Shown: positions 22,070 to 29,238 of the stretch, piece by piece
Numbering within the stretch: the stretch's first letter is position 1
How the letters are laid out: each line of letters starts with the position of its first letter
Origin: RGIG3009 sp045630285
Lineage (GTDB): Bacteria; Bacillota; Clostridia; Oscillospirales; Acutalibacteraceae
DNA length: 31,820 bases
NCBI GenBank assembly: GCA_045630285.1
Contig: JAZQSX010000034.1
Coordinates: 1 to 31,820 of the forward strand
Reading direction: 5' to 3'
The notes under the pieces: model-generated
Database searches by the model: none
What the model saw: only the letters and a program-made list of their open reading frames with translations
What the model was told of the DNA's origin: nothing
Program-made: the position numbers and the translations under genes

Positions 22070-22085
22070 ATTGCAAAATTTATAG

Positions 22086-22114
22086 TTGACAAATGAAAAC
22101 CGCTGGTATATAAT
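22086..22114 (+). promoter_or_regulatory. Promoter of T-box 3 transcript
   Basis: TTGACA (22086-22091) and TATAAT (22109-22114) are perfect hexamers with 17-base spacing. Confidence 0.93.
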
Positions 22115-22120
22115 GATAAC

Positions 22121-22397
22121 AATATTTTTAAATGCGTTGATGGAGATTTTTCTATTCCGCAAACCGTTACAGAGAGCCGCCGTTGCTGTGAGGGCGGTAC
22201 GGTGGGAGTGGAGATTCTGGCTCCTGAGCAGAGTGGCTGAAAAGGGTTCTTAGTAGGCGACTACGGCATGCTCCGTTATCATGGCAGAGAACTTGTTGGA
22301 GTTCTTTTGAGATGACCGTAATATACGGTAATCAGGGTGGTACCGCGGAAAGTTTGTATTTTCGTCCCTGAGGTCAAAAAGGCCTCAGGGCTTTTTT
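22121..22397 (+). promoter_or_regulatory. T-box riboswitch 3
   Basis: The leader has GATGGAGA near the 5' end, AGAGAG with a CCGCC/GGCGG distal hairpin, the CTCCTGAGCAG segment after stem I and the bulge TGGTACCGCGG (22338-22348). CCCTGA (22366-22371) can pair with TCAGGG (22332-22337) in the antiterminator or be taken up by the terminator 22366-22373/22383-22390, followed by six T (22392-22397). The T after TGG again fits a tRNA with A73. ATT (Ile, 22214-22216) is one candidate specifier, but this is uncertain. It differs clearly in sequence from T-boxes 1 and 2. It controls the IPMS-like gene and the fusion gene behind it. Confidence 0.95.
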
Positions 22398-22438
22398 ATG
22401 TCAAATCGCACGTTTTGTGTAAAAAGGAGTCGATCAGT

Positions 22439-23815
22439 ATGAACCACATCCAAATTGCCGACACGACGTTGTGCCCGCAGGGCAGCGTATATAGCTTCAA
22501 GGAGAAGCTGGAGATTGCACGTCAGTTGGAAAATCTACATGTGGATATTATCGAATTGCCTTCGATTACCGGTGGCAAGGCGGATACGCTGTTGGTGCGC
22601 ACGATCAGCGCCTTCGTGAAGGAAAGCATTTTGTCGGTGGCGGCCGGTATTACGGCAGAAAGCATCGAGGATGCCGCTGCCGCATTGAATAACGCTGCTC
22701 ATGCACGAATTCGCATCGAACTGCCGTTGTCGGCCGTCGGCATGGAGTATACCGCACATAAAAAGCCTGCAGCGATGCTGGATTGGGTCGGTAAAGCGGT
22801 GGCTATGGCAGCGGAAAAGTGCGAAGATATTGAGTTTTGTGCCGTGGATGCGACCCGCGCAGATGCGGCGTTCCTGAAGCAGGTGTTGGCCTCGGCGGTG
22901 GAAGCCGGTGCGAAGTCGGTCAGCCTGTGTGATAGCACAGGCGAGATGCTGCCGGATGATTTTGCTGCTTTTGTTGCAGAAATGACTGAGGGTATCGAAG
23001 TTCCCGTGGCGGTACGCTGCGATAATCAGAACGGTTTGGCAGCGGCGCAGGCGATTTTGGCTGTGCGCCGTGGTGTGGCGTGTGTCAAGACCGACGTGGC
23101 GGGCAACACCGTGCCGTTGGAGAGCTTTGCGACGATGCTGAAAAACTGTGGCAACACGTATGGCTTTGCCAGTCGCATTCGGTATACCCAGTTGCACCGC
23201 ATCATCAAGCAGATCAATTGGGTGGCAGATAAATCCAAGAGCGGTGCGGCGGCCACAGCCTCGGCGGCGGACGAAATGGGGATTCATTTGGATGCCAAGG
23301 ACGGCAAGGAGGCAGTGATCTCGGCGGCAGCTAAGTTGGGCTACGATCTGTCCGATGAAGATGAAAACAAGGTGTATGAAGAGTTCTGCCGCGTGGCGGA
23401 GAAGAAGAATGTCGGTGCTAAGGAGCTGGATGCGATCATCGCCAGCGTGGCATTGCAGGTGCCGGCAACCTATAAATTGGAGAATTACGTTATCAACACG
23501 GGTAACGTTATGAATGCCAGTGCACAGATCACACTGATCAACAATGATAAAGTCGTACAGGGCATCGGCACCGGTGACGGTCCGATCGATGCAGCGTTCC
23601 GCACCATTGAGCAGATCATCGGTCAGCATTTTGAGGTGGATGATTTCCAGATCCAGTCGGTTACCGAGGGCCGTGGCGCCGTGGGCAGCACGCTTGTGAA
23701 ATTGCGTTCCGGCGGCAAGGTGTATTCCGGCAACGGTATTTCCACCGATATTATCGGTGCCAGTATTCGTGCGTACCTCAGCGCTGTGAACAAGATCGTC
23801 TACGAGGAGGCGTAA
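22439..23815 (+). CDS. 2-isopropylmalate synthase-like protein lacking catalytic and metal-binding residues
   Basis: The 458-residue protein has the IPMS layout: DRE-TIM (HMGL-like) barrel at about 1-260 and a LeuA allosteric/dimerisation domain at about 343-458 (VINTGN...GDGPIDAAFRTIEQI...STDIIGASIRAYLSAVNKI). The active site is not conserved. The universal TTLRDG is TTLCPQG (residues 9-15), so the catalytic Arg and the metal Asp are replaced by Cys12 and Pro13. The metal-binding HxHDD motif is RCDNQNG (193-199), so both His are lost, and the GERAGN motif is missing. It is hence unlikely to condense acetyl-CoA with a 2-oxo acid. The reading frame is long, intact and well translated (AAAAAGGAG before ATG 22439), so it is not a decaying gene. 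A sensor, scaffold or a different reaction is possible. Confidence 0.85.
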   Translation: MNHIQIADTTLCPQGSVYSFKEKLEIARQLENLHVDIIELPSITGGKADTLLVRTISAFVKESILSVAAGITAESIEDAAAALNNAAHARIRIELPLSAVGMEYTAHKKPAAMLDWVGKAVAMAAEKCEDIEFCAVDATRADAAFLKQVLASAVEAGAKSVSLCDSTGEMLPDDFAAFVAEMTEGIEVPVAVRCDNQNGLAAAQAILAVRRGVACVKTDVAGNTVPLESFATMLKNCGNTYGFASRIRYTQLHRIIKQINWVADKSKSGAAATASAADEMGIHLDAKDGKEAVISAAAKLGYDLSDEDENKVYEEFCRVAEKKNVGAKELDAIIASVALQVPATYKLENYVINTGNVMNASAQITLINNDKVVQGIGTGDGPIDAAFRTIEQIIGQHFEVDDFQIQSVTEGRGAVGSTLVKLRSGGKVYSGNGISTDIIGASIRAYLSAVNKIVYEEA

Positions 23816-23818
23816 TCC

Positions 23819-26332
23819 ATGAAGTTTTCATTTTCTACCAAGGGCTGGCACAACAGCACCTTTGAGGAATTTTGTGATATTGCGCAGGATCTTGGCTTTG
23901 AGGGTATTGAGCTTCACAACATCCACAATCGGTTGTTTACCGACAAAGACGGGGCATTTCACGACTATGCGGCGGCGGCAACCCTGCGTCGTTTGTATGA
24001 AAAGAAGCTGCAGCTGCCTTGTATTGATGCGATCGGTGATGTTGCCGATCCGGCGGCGACGGATGAGTGTATTGCCGAGATCCGTCAATGCATGGAGATC
24101 GCACGCAATCTGAAGATTCCTGCCGTTCGAGTGCGTGCCGAAGCGAAGGCCGATGCCGATGCGGCCGTGGAAGTGGTGTATACGCTGCTTTCCAAGCTTT
24201 TGCCGGAAGCGGAGGAGCAAAAAGTAACGCTGTTAGTCGAAACAGCGGGCTTGTTTGTCAGCACGGCGAAGCTGCGGGATCTGCTCGACCGCTTTGCATC
24301 GGATTATTTGGCGGCTCTGTGGAATATGGCAGCAGCATATCTGGGCGCCGGCGAGGATGCGGATGACATCATCAAAAACCTCGGTATTTACGTGCGCCAC
24401 GTGCATATCAACGATGCTGCCAGAACGGATGACGGAGTAGAGTATCGTCTGCTTGGTGAGGGTGATCTGCCGATTGCGGATATGATGCTTGCCCTGCGCT
24501 CGGTGAACTATGACGGCTTCATTTCCCTGGTTTGGGATCCGTCGTGGTGTGAGGAATTGGACGATATGGAGATCATTTTCTCACAGTTCGTCTCTTGTAT
24601 GAAACAGTACGGCGATACCTCTCGCAACGAAAAGGCGTTGTACTATAACCGTGCCCACACTGGTAAATACGTGTGGGAAAAGGATCGCCTGATCGATGCG
24701 ACCTTCTCGGATGTGTTGGATCGTATGGTGGAGGAATTCCCCGATCAGTATGCGTTTAAGTATACGACCTTGGATTACACCCGTACCTACAGTGAGTTCC
24801 GTGACGACGTGGATGAGTTTGCCCGTGTACTGATCGCTTTGGGCGTCAAGGCGGGTTCACACGTAGCGGTGTGGTGCTCCAACGTGCCGCAGTGGTATAT
24901 TGCATTCTGGGCGACGGTGAAGCTCGGTGCAGTGCTTGTGACGGTGAATACGGCGTACAAGATCCACGAAGTGGAATATTTGCTGCGCCAATCGGATACG
25001 CACACGTTGATCATTACAGAGGGTGCCAAGGATTGCCATTACGGCAAGATCATCGCCGAGCTGTGTCCCGAACTGGAAACCTTGAAGGCCGGCAAGGCGT
25101 TGCACACTCGCCGTTTGCCGTTCTTGCGCAACGTGATCACGGTCGGTTTCCGCCAAAAGGGCTGCCTGGAATGGAACGATTGCCTGGCGCTTGCTGAGCA
25201 GGTTCCGGTGGAAGAGGTTTACCGTATGGCGGCGGCTGTTGACAAGGACGACGTCTGCAATATGCAGTACACCTCCGGTACAACGGGCTTTCCGAAGGGT
25301 GTTATGCTGACGCATTACAACGTGGTCAACAACGGCAAATATATCGGCGACCATATGGACTTGTCCACCGCCGACCGTATGATGATCCAGGTGCCGATGT
25401 TCCACTGCTTCGGTATGGTGCTGTCGATGACCGCATCGATGACTCACGGTACGACGATGCTGCCGCTGCCGTACTTCTCTCCGAAGCCGGCGTTGGCGTG
25501 TGTGCATAACGAGCATATCACGGCTTTCAACGGTGTGCCGACGATGTTTATTGCGATGATGCAGCATGAGGATTTCGCCAAAACCGATTTTTCGTATATG
25601 CGCATCGGTATTATGGCGGGTGCGAACTGCCCGGCCGACTTGATGAAGAAGGCGACCGAGGCGACCAATATGAATATGCGTGAGATCGTTTCGGTGTATG
25701 GCCAGACTGAGGCTTCGCCGGGCTGCACGATGAGCAGTTATTACGATTCGCTTGAGGTGCGTACGGAAACGGTCGGTAGTGCCTTTGCACACGTGGAATG
25801 CAAGATTGTGGATCCCGAAACGGGCGAGGATTGCCCCGACGGCGTCAACGGCGAGTTCGTGGCGCGCGGCTACAACATCATGAAGGGGTATTACAAAATG
25901 CCCAAGGCTACGGCCGCTGCCATTGATGCAGATGGCTGGCTGCACACCGGCGACTTGGCTTGCCGCCGTCCCGACGGCAACTATCTCATCACCGGGCGAC
26001 TGAAGGATATGATCATCCGCGGCGGTGAAAACATTTATCCCAAGGAGATCGAAGAGTTTATTTATACCTGCCCGAAGGTCAGCGACGTTCAGGTCATCGG
26101 TGTGCCGGATGAAAAATACGGCGAGGAGATCATGGCTTGTATCATCCTCAAAGAGGGGGAGACCATGACGGAGCAGGAGATGAAGGATTACATTGCCGCC
26201 AATATGGCACGTCACAAGGTGCCGCGGTATATTGATTTCGTGGATAGCTTCCCGATGAATGCGGCGGGTAAGATCCTCAAGTACAAAATGCGCGAGGCCG
26301 CCGAAGCGAAGATCAAGGCGATGAAAGGATAA
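23819..26332 (+). CDS. Fusion of an AP-endonuclease-2-like TIM barrel and an acyl-CoA synthetase
   Basis: The 837-residue protein joins two enzymes. Residues 1-265 resemble sugar-phosphate isomerase/epimerase TIM barrels (FSFSTKGWHNSTFEEFCDIAQDLGFEGIELH, LLVETAG, YVRHVHINDA, LLGEGDLPI). Residues about 290-837 are a complete AMP-forming acyl-CoA synthetase of the fatty-acid type: YTSGTTGFPKGVMLTH (A3, about 484-499), YGQTEASPG, GWLHTGDLACRRPDG, GRLKDMIIRGGENIYPKEIE and the lysine in AAGKILKYKM. In the barrel, several usual metal ligands appear changed (LWNMAA where D..H is common; ISLVWD where a Glu is common), so its isomerase activity is doubtful. The gene follows the IPMS-like gene after 3 bases with GAGGAGG before its ATG, so the two are co-transcribed from T-box 3. 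It is only distantly related to the HTH-cupin ligases upstream. Confidence 0.9.
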   Translation: MKFSFSTKGWHNSTFEEFCDIAQDLGFEGIELHNIHNRLFTDKDGAFHDYAAAATLRRLYEKKLQLPCIDAIGDVADPAATDECIAEIRQCMEIARNLKIPAVRVRAEAKADADAAVEVVYTLLSKLLPEAEEQKVTLLVETAGLFVSTAKLRDLLDRFASDYLAALWNMAAAYLGAGEDADDIIKNLGIYVRHVHINDAARTDDGVEYRLLGEGDLPIADMMLALRSVNYDGFISLVWDPSWCEELDDMEIIFSQFVSCMKQYGDTSRNEKALYYNRAHTGKYVWEKDRLIDATFSDVLDRMVEEFPDQYAFKYTTLDYTRTYSEFRDDVDEFARVLIALGVKAGSHVAVWCSNVPQWYIAFWATVKLGAVLVTVNTAYKIHEVEYLLRQSDTHTLIITEGAKDCHYGKIIAELCPELETLKAGKALHTRRLPFLRNVITVGFRQKGCLEWNDCLALAEQVPVEEVYRMAAAVDKDDVCNMQYTSGTTGFPKGVMLTHYNVVNNGKYIGDHMDLSTADRMMIQVPMFHCFGMVLSMTASMTHGTTMLPLPYFSPKPALACVHNEHITAFNGVPTMFIAMMQHEDFAKTDFSYMRIGIMAGANCPADLMKKATEATNMNMREIVSVYGQTEASPGCTMSSYYDSLEVRTETVGSAFAHVECKIVDPETGEDCPDGVNGEFVARGYNIMKGYYKMPKATAAAIDADGWLHTGDLACRRPDGNYLITGRLKDMIIRGGENIYPKEIEEFIYTCPKVSDVQVIGVPDEKYGEEIMACIILKEGETMTEQEMKDYIAANMARHKVPRYIDFVDSFPMNAAGKILKYKMREAAEAKIKAMKG

Positions 26333-26334
26333 GT

Positions 26335-26369
26335 AAAAAAGCGAAGCAACATGTGTTGCTTCGCTTTTT
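26335..26369. terminator. Bidirectional terminator between convergent genes
   Basis: AGCGAAGCAACA (26340-26351) pairs perfectly with TGTTGCTTCGCT (26354-26365), flanked by A-tract and T-tract, so it can end transcription from both sides. Confidence 0.93.
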
Positions 26370-26370
26370 C

Positions 26371-27066
26371 TTATTGGCAGATAAATTCAAACAGCGGCCG
26401 CAAGGTATCGTCGGGTTCGGGATGAAACTGCACGCCGATGGCTTGCTCGCCGTATTCAATCACTTCAATGGTGCCGTCCTCCGCATAGCCCGAAACCGTC
26501 AGCTTGTCCGACGGATGATGGGCACAGTGTCTGTGGGCGGTAACGGCATGAATGACGTCCTGACCGAGAAGACGATGAACGTGGGTATCCGGCACCAGCT
26601 TGACAGGGTGTTTACATTCATCCAGGTGATCCCGTAAAAAGCCTTTGGCGTGTCCCTCTACACGGGGCAGGGAGACCCAGTCCTCACCTTCGTGTGCTTG
26701 ATATAGTTCAAACAAATCGCCGGTATATCCGGTTTTTTCACGGTAATCCGCCAAACCGAAATACCGATACAGCAGTTGCATACCCATGCAGATGCCGAGA
26801 TAGCGTTTGCCGTGGGTGATGGCGTATTCCACCACTTGATAGTGATACGGCCACATTCTCGTGCCGCCGCACACCACAAAAGCGTCCATGGATTCCAGCA
26901 CTTCCTCGGGAATACGGAGTCCGTCCTCGGGAAGCAGACCCAGCGGAATGCCGCCGCATTCATAAACGCGCTTGGCGTAGCTGTTGCCAAAACGGTAAAA
27001 ATCCAGATTGGTTTGATCGGAATCCCACAAGAACGCGGGGGAGACGATACCGATACGTTTGCTCAT
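26371..27066 (-). CDS. Class I glutamine amidotransferase (peptidase C26, gamma-glutamyl-GABA hydrolase family)
   Basis: The 231-residue protein has the catalytic cysteine in LGICMGMQLLY and the His-Glu pair in GVQFHPEPDD, the triad of class I glutamine amidotransferases. The N-terminus (KRIGIVSPAFLWDSDQTN) and single-domain length match the C26 family that includes PuuD, which hydrolyses gamma-glutamyl conjugates. The substrate is not known and no polyamine genes are nearby. ATG 27066 is chosen because AGAGGTG lies six bases upstream; a GTG three codons earlier overlaps the ribosome site. Monocistronic, with a consensus-like promoter. Confidence 0.87.
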   Translation of the reverse strand: MSKRIGIVSPAFLWDSDQTNLDFYRFGNSYAKRVYECGGIPLGLLPEDGLRIPEEVLESMDAFVVCGGTRMWPYHYQVVEYAITHGKRYLGICMGMQLLYRYFGLADYREKTGYTGDLFELYQAHEGEDWVSLPRVEGHAKGFLRDHLDECKHPVKLVPDTHVHRLLGQDVIHAVTAHRHCAHHPSDKLTVSGYAEDGTIEVIEYGEQAIGVQFHPEPDDTLRPLFEFICQ

Positions 27067-27096
27067 AATAAGCACCTCTGTGTCACAGTTTTTCTT

Positions 27097-27125
27097 ATTA
27101 TACTACAAGTGCTGTGATTTAGCAA
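27097..27125 (-). promoter_or_regulatory. Promoter of the glutamine amidotransferase gene, flanked by an inverted repeat
   Basis: On the minus strand TTGCTA (27125-27120) and TATAAT (27102-27097) are 17 bases apart. TCACAG (27083-27088) and CTGTGA (27112-27117) form an inverted repeat that brackets the -10 box, a possible operator. Confidence 0.75.
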
Positions 27126-27164
27126 GGTTATTTCAAAAAAGCGCCAAAAAACGGGGTACACCTC

Positions 27165-27193
27165 TTGCTTTTTTGCGGCAATCGCAGTACAAT
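27165..27193 (+). promoter_or_regulatory. Promoter of the antiporter gene
   Basis: TTGCTT (27165-27170) and TACAAT (27188-27193) are 17 bases apart, 40 bases before the coding start. Confidence 0.75.
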
Positions 27194-27232
27194 AGGTCAG
27201 GTTTCTCAAATTTCATCAAAGGAAGTAATGTT

Positions 27233-28525
27233 GTGCTGTTATCTGTATCTATCGCGCTGCTGGCAGGTCTGCTGATGACGCGATTGTTCAAACCGTTCAA
27301 ACTGCCGTCGGTGACGGCGTATCTCATTGCGGGTGTGCTCATCGGCCCGTACTGCATTGGCAGTTTTGGTATCCCGGGGCTCGGCTTTGATAGTGAAGAA
27401 GCCGTTGGTGCATTGTCGGTCATTTCCGAAGTGGCGCTTGGCTTTATTGCGTTTTCCATTGGCAATGAGTTCCGTGTCAGCGATCTCAAAAAAACGGGTA
27501 AGCAAGCGCTGGTCATCGGCGTACTGCAAGCCTTGGCGGCCACCTTGCTGGTGGATCTGTGCCTGTTCGGCGTGCATCTGCTGATTCCCGATAAGCTCAC
27601 GTTGCCGCAGGTCATCACCTTGGGTGCTATCGCCACCGCGACCGCCCCTGCGGCAACGCTGATGGTCGTGCGCCAGTATAAGGCCAAAGGTCCGCTCACC
27701 AAGCTGTTGCTTCCCATCGTTGCGTTGGATGACGCCGTGGGTCTGGTGGTGTTCGCCGTCTCGTTCGGCATTGCAAAAACCATGGTCAGCGGCAACTTCG
27801 ATCTCATTTCCATTTTGGTCAATCCGCTCATCGAGATCGCCTGCTCACTGTTGCTCGGTGCGGTAATGGGCTGGGTGCTCACGCAGCTTGAGCGGCTCTA
27901 CAACTCCAACACCAACCGTCTTAACCTTACCATTGGTATTGTGTTCCTGACGGCGGCACTGTCGATGCTGGACTTCCCCATCGGTCCGGTACACATCCAG
28001 TTCTCGTCCCTGCTCACCTGCATGATGCTGGGTACCATCTTCTGCAACATCTGCCCGTTGTCGCACGACTTGATGGCGGCTTCGGATAAATGGACGTCTC
28101 CGCTGTTTGCGCTGTTCTTCGTGATCAGCGGTGCTGAACTGGATCTGGGCGTGTTCACCGACGTGGCGATCGTCGGCATCGGTGTTGCCTATATCGTGTC
28201 CCGTTCGCTGGGTAAGTATTTCGGTTCGATGGGCAGCGCCAGATTGACCCACTGTGAGCCGCAGATCTGCAAATACCTCGGCATTACGCTGTTGCCGCAG
28301 GCAGGTGTGGCACTGGGTATGTGTACCACCGCCATGCAGCTCGGCGCTGAGGGCGAGCTGATTCGTAACATCACCCTGTTTGCGGTGCTGATCTACGAGC
28401 TGGTCGGTCCGTTGCTCACCCGTCAGGCGTTGGCCGCCGCGGGCGAGATCCATCCGATGTCGGACGAGGTCAAGCATCGCCGCCACCATAAGCTGTTGGC
28501 GATCGGTCACCACAAAGAAAAATAA
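27233..28525 (+). CDS. Cation:proton antiporter, CPA2 (KefB-like) family
   Basis: The roughly 430-residue integral membrane protein has about 11-13 hydrophobic segments. PFKLPSVTAYLIAGVLIGP near the start, the unwound-helix region ATATAPAATLMVV and the LDDAVGLVVFA segment with paired acidic residues match Na+(K+)/H+ antiporters of the CPA2 type. It lacks a cytoplasmic TrkA-N (RCK) domain, ending in a short basic His/Lys-rich tail. I chose the GTG at 27233, seven bases behind GGAAG; a longer frame to 27059 would add a non-membrane stretch that overlaps the promoter. Likely role: pH or cation homeostasis, unlinked to its neighbours. Confidence 0.88.
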   Translation: MLLSVSIALLAGLLMTRLFKPFKLPSVTAYLIAGVLIGPYCIGSFGIPGLGFDSEEAVGALSVISEVALGFIAFSIGNEFRVSDLKKTGKQALVIGVLQALAATLLVDLCLFGVHLLIPDKLTLPQVITLGAIATATAPAATLMVVRQYKAKGPLTKLLLPIVALDDAVGLVVFAVSFGIAKTMVSGNFDLISILVNPLIEIACSLLLGAVMGWVLTQLERLYNSNTNRLNLTIGIVFLTAALSMLDFPIGPVHIQFSSLLTCMMLGTIFCNICPLSHDLMAASDKWTSPLFALFFVISGAELDLGVFTDVAIVGIGVAYIVSRSLGKYFGSMGSARLTHCEPQICKYLGITLLPQAGVALGMCTTAMQLGAEGELIRNITLFAVLIYELVGPLLTRQALAAAGEIHPMSDEVKHRRHHKLLAIGHHKEK

Positions 28526-28535
28526 AAACAACAGT

Positions 28536-28569
28536 AAAAGCGTCCCGCAGATTCTGCGGAGCGCTTTTT
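28536..28569. terminator. Bidirectional terminator between antiporter and apt
   Basis: AAAGCG-CCGCAG and CTGCGG-GCGCTTT form an imperfect stem around ATT, flanked by A-rich and T-rich bases. It separates two convergent genes. Confidence 0.82.
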
Positions 28570-28577
28570 GTATCGGC

Positions 28578-29102
28578 TTATTTTCCTTCGTAGGACACGA
28601 CGGATCTCACATCGTAGCCTTGGAGCTTACTGCGACCGTTGAGACCCTCCAGCTCCATCAGGAACAGGATGCTTGCGACCTCGCCGCCGAGCTCCTCCAC
28701 CAGTTTCACACAGGCCGCCATTGTGCCGCCGGTAGCCAAGAGATCGTCCACCAGCACCACCTTTTGCCCGGGCTTGATGGCGTCGCGGTGCATTTCGATC
28801 ACCGCCGAGCCGTATTCCAGCTCGTACTCCTGCCATACCACCTCACGCGGCAGCTTGCCCTGTTTGCGGATCGGGACAAACGGCTTGTGCAGGTTGTAGG
28901 CGAGGGGAGTGCCCAGAATGAACCCGCGCGACTCCGCACCTGCGATGACGTCAAACTCCATATCCTCCAGCAGATTCAGCATTTCATCAATAGCGAGCTG
29001 GAGACCGTCGGCATCCTGAAGCACCGAGGTCAGATCACGGAACATAATACCCGGTTCGGGAAAATCCGGGATGGTCAATACATAGTCTTTTACTGTTTTC
29101 AT
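28578..29102 (-). CDS. apt: Adenine phosphoribosyltransferase
   Basis: Apt salvages adenine with PRPP to give AMP. The 174-residue length is normal for the family. Visible motifs are PDFPEPGIMFRDLT (N-terminal hood), AGAESRGFILG, PIRKQGKLPREV and the PRPP loop VVLVDDLLATGGTM. The ATG at 29102 lies eight bases behind AAAGGAGG. It is on the same strand as rpoC but is separated by the rpoC terminator and has its own promoter. Confidence 0.97.
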   Translation of the reverse strand: MKTVKDYVLTIPDFPEPGIMFRDLTSVLQDADGLQLAIDEMLNLLEDMEFDVIAGAESRGFILGTPLAYNLHKPFVPIRKQGKLPREVVWQEYELEYGSAVIEMHRDAIKPGQKVVLVDDLLATGGTMAACVKLVEELGGEVASILFLMELEGLNGRSKLQGYDVRSVVSYEGK

Positions 29103-29131
29103 GGCTTACGCCTCCTTTGATTGCACTTACT

Positions 29132-29160
29132 ACTTTAGCAGAAAAAACGACAAATGTAAA
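29132..29160 (-). promoter_or_regulatory. Promoter of apt
   Basis: On the minus strand TTTACA (29160-29155) and TAAAGT (29137-29132) are 17 bases apart. Confidence 0.72.
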
Positions 29161-29193
29161 GCAGTATATGCTCGTTGTTACACAAATATGCCG

Positions 29194-29229
29194 AAAAAAT
29201 CCCCGCTCGTGGTTGTCACAAGCGGGGAT
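29194..29229 (-). terminator. Terminator of rpoC
   Basis: On the minus strand ATCCCCGCT (29229-29221) pairs perfectly with AGCGGGGAT (29207-29199) and is followed by TTTTTT (29199-29194). It starts ten bases after the rpoC stop, so rpoC is the last gene of its operon here. Confidence 0.95.
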
Positions 29230-29238
29230 CCTCAGTAC

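Noticed and set aside
22535..23629. 364-codon open frame on the minus strand opposite the IPMS-like gene
   Set aside because: Antisense shadow; composition rich in His, Arg and Cys with no motif or ribosome site.
22439..23815. Naming the gene leuA or cimA
   Set aside because: The fold and allosteric domain agree, but the catalytic Arg, metal Asp and both metal His are replaced, so a synthase function is not supported.
24857..26215. 452-codon open frame on the minus strand opposite the ligase fusion
   Set aside because: Antisense shadow of the AMP-forming ligase domain.
27059..27232. N-terminal extension of the antiporter
   Set aside because: The extra 58 residues overlap a good promoter and lack a ribosome site; the GTG at 27233 with GGAAG upstream starts directly at the first membrane helix.
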